A program made the position numbers and the translations under genes. From Sporomusa sp. KB1 (GTDB taxonomy: Bacteria > Bacillota > Negativicutes > Sporomusales > Sporomusaceae), in the NCBI RefSeq assembly GCF_007830295.1, contig NZ_VLKC01000002.1:5156388-5218573 (forward strand): a stretch of DNA of 62,186 bases. The letters run 5' to 3'. Below are positions 25,721 to 35,164 of the stretch, in pieces. The notes under the pieces were generated by a model. That model worked only from the letters and a program-made list of their open reading frames with translations, searched no databases and was not told the DNA's origin. Numbering within the stretch: position 1 is the first letter of the stretch; every line of letters begins with the position of its first letter.

Positions 25721-25996
25721 TTAAATCACCTCCGTTTCTATAGTTGTTTCAGTTTCAGTTGTCGTTTGACTAGCTTTATAATTTGCAATTACTTCTGGTG
25801 TCCATACTGCATTTGCTACCGCAACGACAACAGAATCTTCATTATTTAAATTATCACCGGGAGCAAGTACATGACGATGGTTGGTAATCGAGATTACCTC
25901 TCCGTCCTTTAATACCTTGTCAATTCTTTTAACATTTATAAAGAATCTTTCTGTTACCTCTGGACAATAAACACTTTCTTCTGTAAAAACCGACAT
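25721..25996 (-). CDS. 91-residue phage protein behind the tail fibre
   Basis: MSVFTEESVYCPEVTERFFINVKR..., with a Thr/Glu repeat tail (TTTETETTIETEVI). Start at 25996 after GGGAGGTTTTGTTA. Located directly behind the tail-fibre gene; small proteins here are often fibre chaperones, but nothing in the sequence proves that. Confidence 0.65.
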   Translation of the reverse strand: MSVFTEESVYCPEVTERFFINVKRIDKVLKDGEVISITNHRHVLAPGDNLNNEDSVVVAVANAVWTPEVIANYKASQTTTETETTIETEVI

Positions 25997-26009
25997 TAAC
26001 AAAACCTCC

Positions 26010-27647
26010 CTAAATCGTATATATTATAGTAAAACCTATTGACTTTCCACTTAATTGTGCTACTGTTGCAAGACCATTCGATGTATTCAATATAGCCATA
26101 CTTGCAGCAGATGGGGTTGTTCTTGCGACAATATTTAGACCAGAGCTAGTAGTCATAGTGCTTGAGAAATATGAGCTACTAGCAAATGGAAGTCCACTGA
26201 TAGTAGCACCGTTATTCGCAGCAGTGGTAGGATATGCAACAAAGCATGTAGCTATTACAAACCTACCAATCTTAGTATATTGTGCAGCATCAGCAACAGG
26301 GGTAAGTGTAAGTCCCGCACCACTTGAATCATTTGGTGTCCAATTGCCTTCCTCGTAGTCATCAAGAGTATTAGGGTCAGATGAAGCATTTTGTGTAATT
26401 GGGAACTTTATTTGGCCTGCCGTAGATACTATTCCATTAGCAAACACAGAGAATACTCCAGTAGTAGCTCCAGAATCACACCTTAATATAGTGGCATTAG
26501 CAGTTGCCTCGGTCTTGAATTGACCTACCACTCCAGTGTAAGAAGCATTGGTATTATAAGCCAATAATGTGCCAGTAGAACCGAAAGAATTATTGATAGT
26601 CAGCATTCTACTTGGATTTGTATCTCCTATTCCCACGAACCCATTGGATAGGAATGTAGCTTTCGGCAACATAGTACCACTAGTTGCATCATAAAAGGCA
26701 ATATCTAGCGCATTTGATTGATTTTCTATCGGCGCTATTACAGCATTATTATTTGTAGGATTATATCCAAGACGCATACCCTTTAATGTTGGGGTTTGTA
26801 TTTTAAAGTTACTACTAAAACTAGCCCCAATTGACACACCACTAGATACTACACCTAAACTACTAGTGAATATTGCATCGTCGAGTGGAGCAATAGGATG
26901 ATAGCTAGCCCCATTATCTTTAGTTATAACAGCGTCTGTTCCTGATAACACCACTCTACCACTATCAGATTTTACCGTAATATCTGAATTAGCAGAACTA
27001 CCATCACCTATATAACCAGTACGGGTAGTACCATTGGATTCATAAAACTCAATAAATGCAACGTTACCTACTCCTGTTGTGGTTCCAATTATTTGTATAT
27101 TGCTGCCGAATTTAGAAGTGCCTGTAAAAGTAGGGCCGTCAGTAAAAGCCGATTGTTTCCAAGCCGACCAAACACTGTTATTCATTGTTCTCTGCCATGT
27201 GGCGGGACTTGCATAATCATAGCAAGTTTGTTGGATATAATTTGAATTGAACGATTGCACAAACAAATAACAAGCCGCAAGTGTACTTGGCTTATTTACG
27301 GGAGTAACGATATAATACATACCATTTATTGTTACCGTATTTAGGTCTGTCCCGGTTGTTAATTGCTTAGAAACCGTGCCTAGCCCATAACCATACGGTG
27401 CATATTTAGCATCACTAGCGGTTCTTGAGTAAGCATCAGTTATTCCGTACCCTGCCAAAGTAGTTGGTTTTCCTGTTACCCCGGCCCAAGGGACAGAGGC
27501 GGCAGTGGATATACCATCATTCTTAAGTGCCCTACCATTCTCAGTTAAAATGTTAATTATGTCCTTGAACGGTGTCTTAATTCCCCATGACCCTGCTAGG
27601 ATTATGTTATTGGCAGAGTCCCGAATTTCGCCCTGTTCATAAGCCAT
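26010..27647 (-). CDS. Tail fibre protein with pyocin-knob domain
   Basis: 545 residues. Residues 1-45 resemble a tail-attachment start (AYEQGEIRDSANNIILAGSW). WAGVTGKPTTLAGYGITDAYS is a typical fibre repeat. About 100-170 is a knob domain (LNTVTINGMYYIVTPVNKPSTLAACY...WSAWKQ). The rest is beta-rich shaft with Gly/Ser/Thr. Trimeric receptor-binding fibre at the tail tip. Confidence 0.85.
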   Translation of the reverse strand: MAYEQGEIRDSANNIILAGSWGIKTPFKDIINILTENGRALKNDGISTAASVPWAGVTGKPTTLAGYGITDAYSRTASDAKYAPYGYGLGTVSKQLTTGTDLNTVTINGMYYIVTPVNKPSTLAACYLFVQSFNSNYIQQTCYDYASPATWQRTMNNSVWSAWKQSAFTDGPTFTGTSKFGSNIQIIGTTTGVGNVAFIEFYESNGTTRTGYIGDGSSANSDITVKSDSGRVVLSGTDAVITKDNGASYHPIAPLDDAIFTSSLGVVSSGVSIGASFSSNFKIQTPTLKGMRLGYNPTNNNAVIAPIENQSNALDIAFYDATSGTMLPKATFLSNGFVGIGDTNPSRMLTINNSFGSTGTLLAYNTNASYTGVVGQFKTEATANATILRCDSGATTGVFSVFANGIVSTAGQIKFPITQNASSDPNTLDDYEEGNWTPNDSSGAGLTLTPVADAAQYTKIGRFVIATCFVAYPTTAANNGATISGLPFASSSYFSSTMTTSSGLNIVARTTPSAASMAILNTSNGLATVAQLSGKSIGFTIIYTI

Positions 27648-27662
27648 TTGATCAACTCCTTT

Positions 27663-28370
27663 CTATAATCCCGTAACATCAATGACAAAATAATGATAAT
27701 TGTAATTCAACCTAGTGTCTTTATAAGTATAATTTGTCATATATTTTCCGTTAATAATTTGTTTACAAAAACCTATAGTTTCGGTTGAATTAAAGGTATA
27801 TCCTTGTCTCCAAGCGTAACCAGTTTGTGCATAATTATCATTTTCCGTCAACCAGTAACAGCCACCAACAGCTACTGCAGTTTTTATACTAGAACTGTGA
27901 GAAGTTGATCCTAATACATATCCGGTACTTAGCTTCCCTCCGGCATATCCGGTTCGTGAATCTAATACCTTTAAAAATTTAGCCGTATCTGAAAATACAC
28001 GCTCGCCGGATGAATTCATTACTTCAAAGCACTGTCCTGCGGGGATAGAAGCATAACTAAAACGATATATTGTAACTATGGCTCCGTTGTCTCCAATAAA
28101 ATTGATACCTGGAGAACTTCCATCTTTTGGGTAAATTTCACTCCATGTAACACTTAAGCCGTTTTCTACCCTACAAGCAAAAAAGGAATTTAGGTAAGCA
28201 TCAAGTGTCAAACTCGTTGACCTTATGTCTAGTGTATTTCCCAAGCTGCCATCGTAAACATATTGACTAGACACTGTAATTTGATGTTTATCTATAAACT
28301 GTATATTTTTAAAAGCACTATCTATTTGTAAAATATTATTATTGTTGTATATTTGTAGTCCTGCTCCCAT
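27663..28370 (-). CDS. Tail-tip associated protein
   Basis: 235 residues, beta-rich with many aromatic residues and no membrane segment. Lies between the J-like protein and the fibre, with its start overlapping the upstream stop, so it is part of the tail-tip set. Family not recognised with certainty; similar arrangements in siphophages encode proteins of unknown structure that decorate the tip. Confidence 0.65.
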   Translation of the reverse strand: MGAGLQIYNNNNILQIDSAFKNIQFIDKHQITVSSQYVYDGSLGNTLDIRSTSLTLDAYLNSFFACRVENGLSVTWSEIYPKDGSSPGINFIGDNGAIVTIYRFSYASIPAGQCFEVMNSSGERVFSDTAKFLKVLDSRTGYAGGKLSTGYVLGSTSHSSSIKTAVAVGGCYWLTENDNYAQTGYAWRQGYTFNSTETIGFCKQIINGKYMTNYTYKDTRLNYNYHYFVIDVTGL

Positions 28371-28678
28371 CAGTACACCCCATATAAAATCATAGTATCT
28401 ATATTTGTGTTTTGGTAATTTCCTCCAGTGCTAATAAAAGCCCAACTTAAAATATTGCTACTAAAACTTATTTTTAATGGACGACTTCTCCAGAAATGGT
28501 TATCGTCCAAATAATATGTGAAATACCAAGGTGTTCCCAAAAGGAGATTGTTGTCAGTTATTGAACCATCGCTTGTACCTGTTTGAATCGTCCCTAATAC
28601 TCTGGTCAATCTATCAGTAATATCTAATGTTAAATTTCCGTCAGCATCCCAGCATTGTAATCCTGCTGGCATTACCAT
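28370..28678 (-). CDS. Small tail-tip protein following J
   Basis: 102 residues; PAGLQCWDADGNLTLDITDRLTRVLG is a common start of short proteins encoded right after the host-specificity protein in lambda-like phages. Overlaps J by seven bases. Probably a structural part of the tip. Confidence 0.7.
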   Translation of the reverse strand: MVMPAGLQCWDADGNLTLDITDRLTRVLGTIQTGTSDGSITDNNLLLGTPWYFTYYLDDNHFWRSRPLKISFSSNILSWAFISTGGNYQNTNIDTMILYGVY

Positions 28679-31600
28679 ACCCCCATTCTGACCCTAAGAA
28701 CATTATTAGCGTCATAAACAAGTATAAGGTTGTTACTTATTTCTGACCTTGCTCCCGTTGTTGCTGTCCTAAGAGTCCCTATATTAGCCGTTATAGCACT
28801 TAAAGATGTTACGCTCATTTTGTCGGCTGTAACCGCTCCCGTTGCTATTTTTGTTGCTGTTATAGCACTTGATTGAATCATACCGGAAGTAATAACATTG
28901 CCATCAATCTGCGTGTCACCAGAAATACGAATCAATGATGATTTTAAAGTAATTGCCTCGGGACAAACATTAATCAGCGATATTAGATTTGCTTTCGTTG
29001 CTCTAAGTTGTATTGCTGAATTTGCTTGAGCGATTGCGGTATAGGAACAGGTATCTAGTGATTTCCCTAATTCCGTAATGACAGAAGTTATACTGTTAGC
29101 ATTCTGCGTTATTTGGCTAGAAACACTGGTATTTATTCCGTCTTGCGTAGTCTTGTTTGATTGAACAGTGGTGCTAATGCTGTCGGCAGTGGCCTTTAGT
29201 TGCGATATAGCTGAATATTGTCCTGTTGCATTAGGTGCTTTCCCTAATGTAGTTATAATTGCATTTGCCGTCTGACTAACATTGGATATAGCGGTGTCGG
29301 CAGAAGTCTTGTTAGACGCCACAGTAGTAGCTAATCCATCTGCAGTAGCTTTGAGTGTTGTTATGGCAGTATACTGACCAGAAGCATCTGGAGCTTTTGC
29401 TAGCGTAGCTATAATAGCGTCTGCTTTTTGACTAACGGTAGATATTGAATTATCTGTAGCTGTCTTGTTAGCTGTTACTGTGCTTGCCAATCCATCTGCG
29501 GTAGTTTTTAATGTCGTTATGGCGGCATATTGTCCCGCTGCATCCGGAGCTTTCGCTAAAGTAGTAATAATAGCATCCGCTGTAGTTTTAATTGATGTTA
29601 TTGCCGTATACTGACCAACAGCATCTGGGGCTTTACCCAATGTCGTGATAATAGCGTCCGCTGTTTGTTTTACTGAAGAGATAGCAGAATATTGCCCTGC
29701 AGCATTCGGTGCACTATTAAGAGTTCCTATCATGGAAGTAATACTATTAGCATTTTGATTAATCAATGATCTATTATCTGTGTCAGCCTGAGTGAGTGCA
29801 TTAACTTGGCTTGTGAATGTTATATTACTAACTTTAGCGAGATCAAGTGCTGTAATGGTGGTATTTAATTCTGTCTTTGTATTAGTTATATTGGTATTTA
29901 CGTCTGTAATAGCAGTCGATAAATCTTCGCTTACTCCGTCAAGTGCGGTATTAAGTACAGTTTGATCTATTGCTACTTGTGCCTTGGCTACTGCGGCCTT
30001 TATCAGCGCATCCATCATTTCTAGCGACAACGATTCCTTAGCAATAAGTGCTGGATCAATAGTTGCTTTAACTACTTTCTGAACTACGGCACTTAATATT
30101 CCCTCGCCAAACAGGTCAACGTACGCAATTTGTATATCATAAATACCACCAGTGGTTTTAAAGGTATAGCTATTATTTTTACTAAAATAAACCGTGTCAT
30201 TGATATGGACGTTAATCCCCAAGCAATAAGCAGGTAGAGCATCGCATGTTATCACAATACCCTGGAATATGTCTGTAATTATTACGTTTGTTGGCGCGGC
30301 AGGTGCTGGCTTGTTATATTCGGCCCATACATCGTCAGAATATTTCCCAGCAGTATTGTGGTGGTACAGATACACCCTCCCTGATCTAGTTGGCAACGTA
30401 ACCACTGCTTTATTTGCTGTTGTCTTGATTAGTTTATTAGTGTCACTGCCGGTATTGGTGTCTGTGCGAGCTTCCGTAAAATCAACATCGGTTTGTGTTG
30501 CAGCCATCCAAGACAGGGTTGCTGTCTCGGTTATGGTTATAGCAAACCCGCTTGGCTTGAATGGCGCGTATGTCTTGCCGCCGACTGTATATGTTGCTGT
30601 CGGGGCAGTGTCAAAGTCTGCCTTAATGTCCCCTTTTGCCACTGACACCAGTTTGAATGAGTATATATGCCCTTGCACAACATTTTGCACAGTAAATGTA
30701 TTGATCGGATTGCCAAAAAACTTCCATCCCTGCTGCACAGTAGCAAGATCCTCATATGGAGTGCTTAGCATGGATTCGGTTATTTCTAGTATTTCGTCCG
30801 CTGCAGGGTTATTTGATTTCATGTAAGCATCACAGTATTTATAAAACTCATAATCAGGCGTTGTAAATGATACCTGCAGATCAATAACAACAACACCGTT
30901 ACCCACATCCCTGGAATGCTCTTCGAACGTAATATCAGTAACAACAGGCGGCGTATCCGTGTTTCCTATTATCAGAATGCTTTTTATTACCCCGGCTGAC
31001 TGCTGCAGCCCGTTTGAGGCACACACTTTAACATAATACGTTTTACCTGGGATAATCCCGCTTATGGTTGACATCATATTGTAGGTTGATTCCCAGAATA
31101 TCCAGCTTGCATTATCGTCGGAATACCACACGTGAAAACTGTCTGCGGACTTACCTTGTTGTAGTGACCACGATGCATGAATAAGCGACACCGAAGTACC
31201 TTCCGTCGTTCGATAGCTTTCCTCAGACAACGACATGCCTATGACATCTGCCAACGTACTTGTCTGAGGCGTGTAATCTATAATTGGATAGTTTAAGTCT
31301 CCGGTATAAACGCCTGCAACATACTCAGCCAGGCTGAGCTTACATGTCAGGTCCCCTGACTTTTCTATTCCCACCACTCGAAACGGCTTAACAGCTTTGT
31401 CAGCTTCCCCAAACATGTAGTTGTCGTACTGTGCCGGGATAACGGTAAACGGTTGAGTTACTGTTAATACATTCGTCTCAGTGTCTGCAGTAACCGGGAC
31501 AGTGCTTCTTTTTACAATTACATCACTAACGGACAGGGTAATTATAATCTGATATGATTGTCCAGTAGTCAATTTGACGGTCTTATCGAGCGTTACTGTA

Positions 31601-33732
31601 CTAGCAGTAGCTGATATAAGACGTCCAGATGCAATCCCCATTTCGGAAACTGTATGATTTAACCCAATAATATCCCCGTATTGACAAACAAGCGCGTCAA
31701 TGTCGGTGCCAATGTCCACAAACTGAGTTATTAGTAGATTGTTAGCCAGCGTATACATACCTTCGCGGTACGCCTGTGACTTACGTTTCACGCCAAATAA
31801 TTGCAGCTGTGCAGGATTGTCCTGCGCGGCTGTCTGTGCAGCCCATTTCGGGGAGCGAACTAAAAATTGTTTATTTTTAAAATCGTTATCAGTATCCGAA
31901 AAAACGACTTCAACCGCCGTGGCTCGGTCGTCTATGCCGGAGAATGTTCCCTGCAGACTCGACATGGTAGTCCGGCCCTCACCGAACACTTGTGTCATAG
32001 TGCCAGGTTTGTCGCAAACGATACCGATATTGTTACCACGGGGCATTATGGTAGCATGTCCGACATTCGCGGCTTGCTGCGCTGCATCATATCGTTTCTG
32101 AGCACTATCAAAAAATGCGTCAAACTCAAAACGTTTTTCGTATGTCGTTCTATCGGTTCCTAATACCTGCTCATCTGCATAGGCCGCACATTCCACCCAT
32201 TCTTCCCAGTACGGGTCAAGTCGAGTATGAGTCACGCCAAACACGGTGTATTCATATAGTCCAGTGTTGATATTTTTTAAATACCTGCACTGGTGGTAAA
32301 TATCGTATGCTGCCCAAACTGGGTTGTTTGCGGCGCGGGTTTCGTATGCTGATATTTCAGGATTCCAAACATAAACGGTATTGCGTTTTTGCCGCCAGGT
32401 AACGTCAGGCATGCCGCTGGATAATTGACTAGTAGCTAAAACGCGAATACCGACTAATACTTTGTTGGGTCGGGAAAAGTCATCATAAATTATGCTGGTT
32501 AGTTGCGTCAAATAGCACGTTGTGCAGTCCATGGTCGATGTTGTTGCGGCTGATCTGGCGGTTACTTTTGCGCGCACTTCGTATTTACCAGCAGTTAGAT
32601 TATCAATCCTAAAAGACCGTCTTACTGCCGTGTTTTGCGCTGCGGAAATTATTGAGTTATTGGCAATCACTATTTTATATGTACCCCTTTTGTTAGGAGC
32701 AGTAAATTTTATTCTCCCATTATCAACTATTGCGCCTCCAGCGGTTGGTAATTGTGTGCCAGATACACTGCCTTTTACTATTACCACATTAGTACCAGTA
32801 CCCGTATTTATTACACTTATAGTCCATGTTTCTACAGGTGCAGTAGGGTAACACGTCGCCCCCGCTATTGATGTAGATGCAATATGAGAACCATTACCGA
32901 ACCAGTTAGTCCACGCAGAATCACCCTGTAAACGATACTCAACTGCAAGCGTTACAGATGCATTTTCCAAATTTCCCTTTTTATTTATGTGGTATAGCCC
33001 ATTAGGAAACTCAAGTGTAATTTGCAGCCCTTCTGCGTTGCTACCGTCAATTAATTGTGTAGACCAATTAGATTCTGACAGTTCGTATGACAATTCTTGA
33101 TTATTGGTCGTGTCCCCGAAGTTTGGGATTACTTCTTGATCATTTGTGCCGTACCGAATTTCGTATGACACATCAGTATAGTTTTCTATTGGGTTTCCGC
33201 CGATTTTGATATCAGTAATTTCGTCAATCGGCCCCATGCCGCCACAAAGCAAAACATTTAAATACTGTTTATCGTTTACGGTATCAATATGAGTTTCTAG
33301 TATCTGGGGTGCCGGGATGCATTCGCCATAAGTTACACCAATGACATTTCCCTCGCCAGACAGAGGGGACGGTGTATTCCAGCCGTATGTCTGGGATGAT
33401 CCCTCGGAACTAATACTATTTGCCTTGGTGCCAAACATAGTATTGATTAGCTTGCCACCGATTGCCATTACTGCACCGGCAGCGAGATATGATGTTAGAC
33501 CAACCTTGCCCGCAGTCCATAGGCCACCGGCAATATTACCGACATAAGACATTAATAACATGGAAGCTATTGTACCAAGAATTTTTTTAAGTCCAGAGCT
33601 GACATGTGGCATTATTACAATCTGATCCCCATCAGCCGGATAGGTTAGTTCTGGCTGCTCCACAAAGTTGCTGTTTAGTATATAATCAATATCCGGTTCT
33701 TCGATATACTCTGTTAGCCGCTTCCCAGGCAC
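28672..33732 (-). CDS. Tail tip / host-specificity protein J-like
   Basis: 1686 residues from the GTG at 33732. N-terminal third is the J/gp27-like hub (QTYGWNTPSPLSGEGNVIGVTYGECIP), followed by fibronectin-III-like modules (about 850-1150), a long coiled segment with repeats of TTLGKAPDAVGQYTAI type (about 1330-1540), and a C-terminal fibre foot. The open frame actually reaches 33801: 23 further codons encode IKVKNPFDRACREVEQVIF, which look like true J N-terminus, but no ATG/GTG/TTG is available there, only ATA (33801) or ATT (33798) behind GGGAGTG. Confidence 0.92.
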   Translation of the reverse strand: MPGKRLTEYIEEPDIDYILNSNFVEQPELTYPADGDQIVIMPHVSSGLKKILGTIASMLLMSYVGNIAGGLWTAGKVGLTSYLAAGAVMAIGGKLINTMFGTKANSISSEGSSQTYGWNTPSPLSGEGNVIGVTYGECIPAPQILETHIDTVNDKQYLNVLLCGGMGPIDEITDIKIGGNPIENYTDVSYEIRYGTNDQEVIPNFGDTTNNQELSYELSESNWSTQLIDGSNAEGLQITLEFPNGLYHINKKGNLENASVTLAVEYRLQGDSAWTNWFGNGSHIASTSIAGATCYPTAPVETWTISVINTGTGTNVVIVKGSVSGTQLPTAGGAIVDNGRIKFTAPNKRGTYKIVIANNSIISAAQNTAVRRSFRIDNLTAGKYEVRAKVTARSAATTSTMDCTTCYLTQLTSIIYDDFSRPNKVLVGIRVLATSQLSSGMPDVTWRQKRNTVYVWNPEISAYETRAANNPVWAAYDIYHQCRYLKNINTGLYEYTVFGVTHTRLDPYWEEWVECAAYADEQVLGTDRTTYEKRFEFDAFFDSAQKRYDAAQQAANVGHATIMPRGNNIGIVCDKPGTMTQVFGEGRTTMSSLQGTFSGIDDRATAVEVVFSDTDNDFKNKQFLVRSPKWAAQTAAQDNPAQLQLFGVKRKSQAYREGMYTLANNLLITQFVDIGTDIDALVCQYGDIIGLNHTVSEMGIASGRLISATASTVTLDKTVKLTTGQSYQIIITLSVSDVIVKRSTVPVTADTETNVLTVTQPFTVIPAQYDNYMFGEADKAVKPFRVVGIEKSGDLTCKLSLAEYVAGVYTGDLNYPIIDYTPQTSTLADVIGMSLSEESYRTTEGTSVSLIHASWSLQQGKSADSFHVWYSDDNASWIFWESTYNMMSTISGIIPGKTYYVKVCASNGLQQSAGVIKSILIIGNTDTPPVVTDITFEEHSRDVGNGVVVIDLQVSFTTPDYEFYKYCDAYMKSNNPAADEILEITESMLSTPYEDLATVQQGWKFFGNPINTFTVQNVVQGHIYSFKLVSVAKGDIKADFDTAPTATYTVGGKTYAPFKPSGFAITITETATLSWMAATQTDVDFTEARTDTNTGSDTNKLIKTTANKAVVTLPTRSGRVYLYHHNTAGKYSDDVWAEYNKPAPAAPTNVIITDIFQGIVITCDALPAYCLGINVHINDTVYFSKNNSYTFKTTGGIYDIQIAYVDLFGEGILSAVVQKVVKATIDPALIAKESLSLEMMDALIKAAVAKAQVAIDQTVLNTALDGVSEDLSTAITDVNTNITNTKTELNTTITALDLAKVSNITFTSQVNALTQADTDNRSLINQNANSITSMIGTLNSAPNAAGQYSAISSVKQTADAIITTLGKAPDAVGQYTAITSIKTTADAIITTLAKAPDAAGQYAAITTLKTTADGLASTVTANKTATDNSISTVSQKADAIIATLAKAPDASGQYTAITTLKATADGLATTVASNKTSADTAISNVSQTANAIITTLGKAPNATGQYSAISQLKATADSISTTVQSNKTTQDGINTSVSSQITQNANSITSVITELGKSLDTCSYTAIAQANSAIQLRATKANLISLINVCPEAITLKSSLIRISGDTQIDGNVITSGMIQSSAITATKIATGAVTADKMSVTSLSAITANIGTLRTATTGARSEISNNLILVYDANNVLRVRMGVW

Positions 33733-33807
33733 AAAAATAACCTGCTCTACTTCCCGGCAGGCTCTATCAAATGGATTTTTTACTTTAATGATTTCAATTA
33801 TTGGTTA

Positions 33808-34200
33808 TCACTCCCTTGGCACGTAGTACCCCAGGATTTTATTTTTCCAACCAGGATCATATATGCGCGTAACACATATGCCACTAGCTGAATAAGCGTG
33901 GATAAATTTTCCGTCACCAATATATACGCCAACGTGATTAGCCCATGAGCCGCAAGCCAGGCGTATAACCACTAGACAAGGAACAGGCAAAGGCGGTTTG
34001 ACTTTTACCCACATGGGTGATTCGTCGGCCATTTGCTGACCTATTTTTACATAGTCCATAGCTGAAATACGGTAGTCAGATAGCGTTTTCCCGTAACGGC
34101 GATATACTTCACAGGCAAGGCCCCAGCAGTCGAATTCATAGGGGCCGCGCCCGCCGTCCTTAAAACGTCCTTTTGCAAGTAAATCATCCAACTCTATCAT
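33808..34200 (-). CDS. NlpC/P60-type tail assembly protein (lambda K-like)
   Basis: 130 residues from ATG 34200, which overlaps the stop of the L-like gene (ATGA). Cysteine peptidase motif PYEFDCWGLACEVYRRYG, and ANHVGVYIGDGKFIHAY with the catalytic His. Thought to cut peptidoglycan at infection or act in tip assembly. Next gene is J; the lambda I homologue normally between them is absent. Confidence 0.88.
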   Translation of the reverse strand: MIELDDLLAKGRFKDGGRGPYEFDCWGLACEVYRRYGKTLSDYRISAMDYVKIGQQMADESPMWVKVKPPLPVPCLVVIRLACGSWANHVGVYIGDGKFIHAYSASGICVTRIYDPGWKNKILGYYVPRE

Positions 34201-34796
34201 GTCGACTGTATCCCTTGTTCCCCGCCAAATCGATTCGGATTCGTTCCTTTCCAGCGGCACGTCGATAGTGTATAGTCACATTCCGGTAAATCACCCGCAT
34301 ATCCACACTGAATATCCTTGTAATGATATGGGCAAAAATCCCGCATATACCGCCAAAACGGGAACCTAAAGCTATGGTCATTTGACGCGCCAATGATGAA
34401 CGTAACCCACTGTTCACCATATTTTGTTTGGGTAATGATAAAATCCAGTTCCACTTCAGGGACTGGATTATCTAAATGGGCTGCATGCACCACCATGATT
34501 TTTACTTTTGCGTCACAAAAGCCACGATATTGTTGTACGTATGATTGAATTATCCCTTGAACATTACTAACTTTTAGGTTTACTGTCGAAAGTTCCTTGC
34601 CGTCCTCTTTTACCTGATCGAAGTCGATAGGAAATCGCTGCCACAGTTGATCGTTCCATGTTTGATTTTGGTTATCCCGTACTAGGCGTATTGGCTCCGG
34701 TATGCCGTCTACGTCGATTTTCACTAGTACTAGGAACGGTTTGTCGTTGGCAAGTTTATTTTTTTCAAGAATACCGGCTGCTGACCAGATTAGCAT
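34197..34796 (-). CDS. Minor tail protein L-like, possible Fe-S protein
   Basis: 199 residues. The C-terminal segment has four cysteines (FCPYHYKDIQCGY, PECDYTLSTCRWKG, then NRFGG), the pattern of lambda L, which binds a 4Fe-4S cluster at the tail tip. N-terminal two thirds are beta-rich. Order M-L-K-J is conserved here. Confidence 0.85.
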   Translation of the reverse strand: MLIWSAAGILEKNKLANDKPFLVLVKIDVDGIPEPIRLVRDNQNQTWNDQLWQRFPIDFDQVKEDGKELSTVNLKVSNVQGIIQSYVQQYRGFCDAKVKIMVVHAAHLDNPVPEVELDFIITQTKYGEQWVTFIIGASNDHSFRFPFWRYMRDFCPYHYKDIQCGYAGDLPECDYTLSTCRWKGTNPNRFGGEQGIQST

Positions 34797-34797
34797 G

Positions 34798-35163
34798 TTA
34801 TACCTCCTCGAAGGTTAGGGAGCCGCGATAACCTTCCGCGTACGGCTGCCAGTCGCCTTTCGCAGTAAACCGGACTACTTTGGGCACCCCGGCATATGGC
34901 CCATAATACGGAGCAAAATAAAACATACCAGCGGTACCGTTGACAGTAAACCAAAAATCAATCAATTTTTGATAATCGGCATCAGACACCCCGCGCCATG
35001 AATAAGACCACGTACCAGGCATTCTACTGGCGCGTGGTCTTGTAACTTTGTAGTTTGCATCCGTTGTGGTTGATATTGTGGAATCCCGGAAATCTTCCTT
35101 GAAGCTTCCGGACTCCGCTTCTGGGATTACCGGGGCCGGGAAATCACTTGGAAATATTAGCAT
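34798..35163 (-). CDS. Minor tail protein M-like
   Basis: 121 residues; PGTWSYSWRGVSDADYQKLIDFWFTVNGTAGMFYF and the end VRFTAKGDWQPYAEGYRGSLTFEEV match tail proteins that join tape measure and tip. Start abuts the tape measure stop. Confidence 0.82.
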   Translation of the reverse strand: MLIFPSDFPAPVIPEAESGSFKEDFRDSTISTTTDANYKVTRPRASRMPGTWSYSWRGVSDADYQKLIDFWFTVNGTAGMFYFAPYYGPYAGVPKVVRFTAKGDWQPYAEGYRGSLTFEEV

Positions 35164-35164
35164 G

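Noticed and set aside
28900..29740. Possible CRISPR-like array from repeated DNA
   Set aside because: Repeats are degenerate and follow codon phase of the J protein; they are protein repeats, not a CRISPR.
30269..30826. Plus-strand ORF of 185 codons opposite J
   Set aside because: Hydrophobic antisense shadow of a well supported gene.
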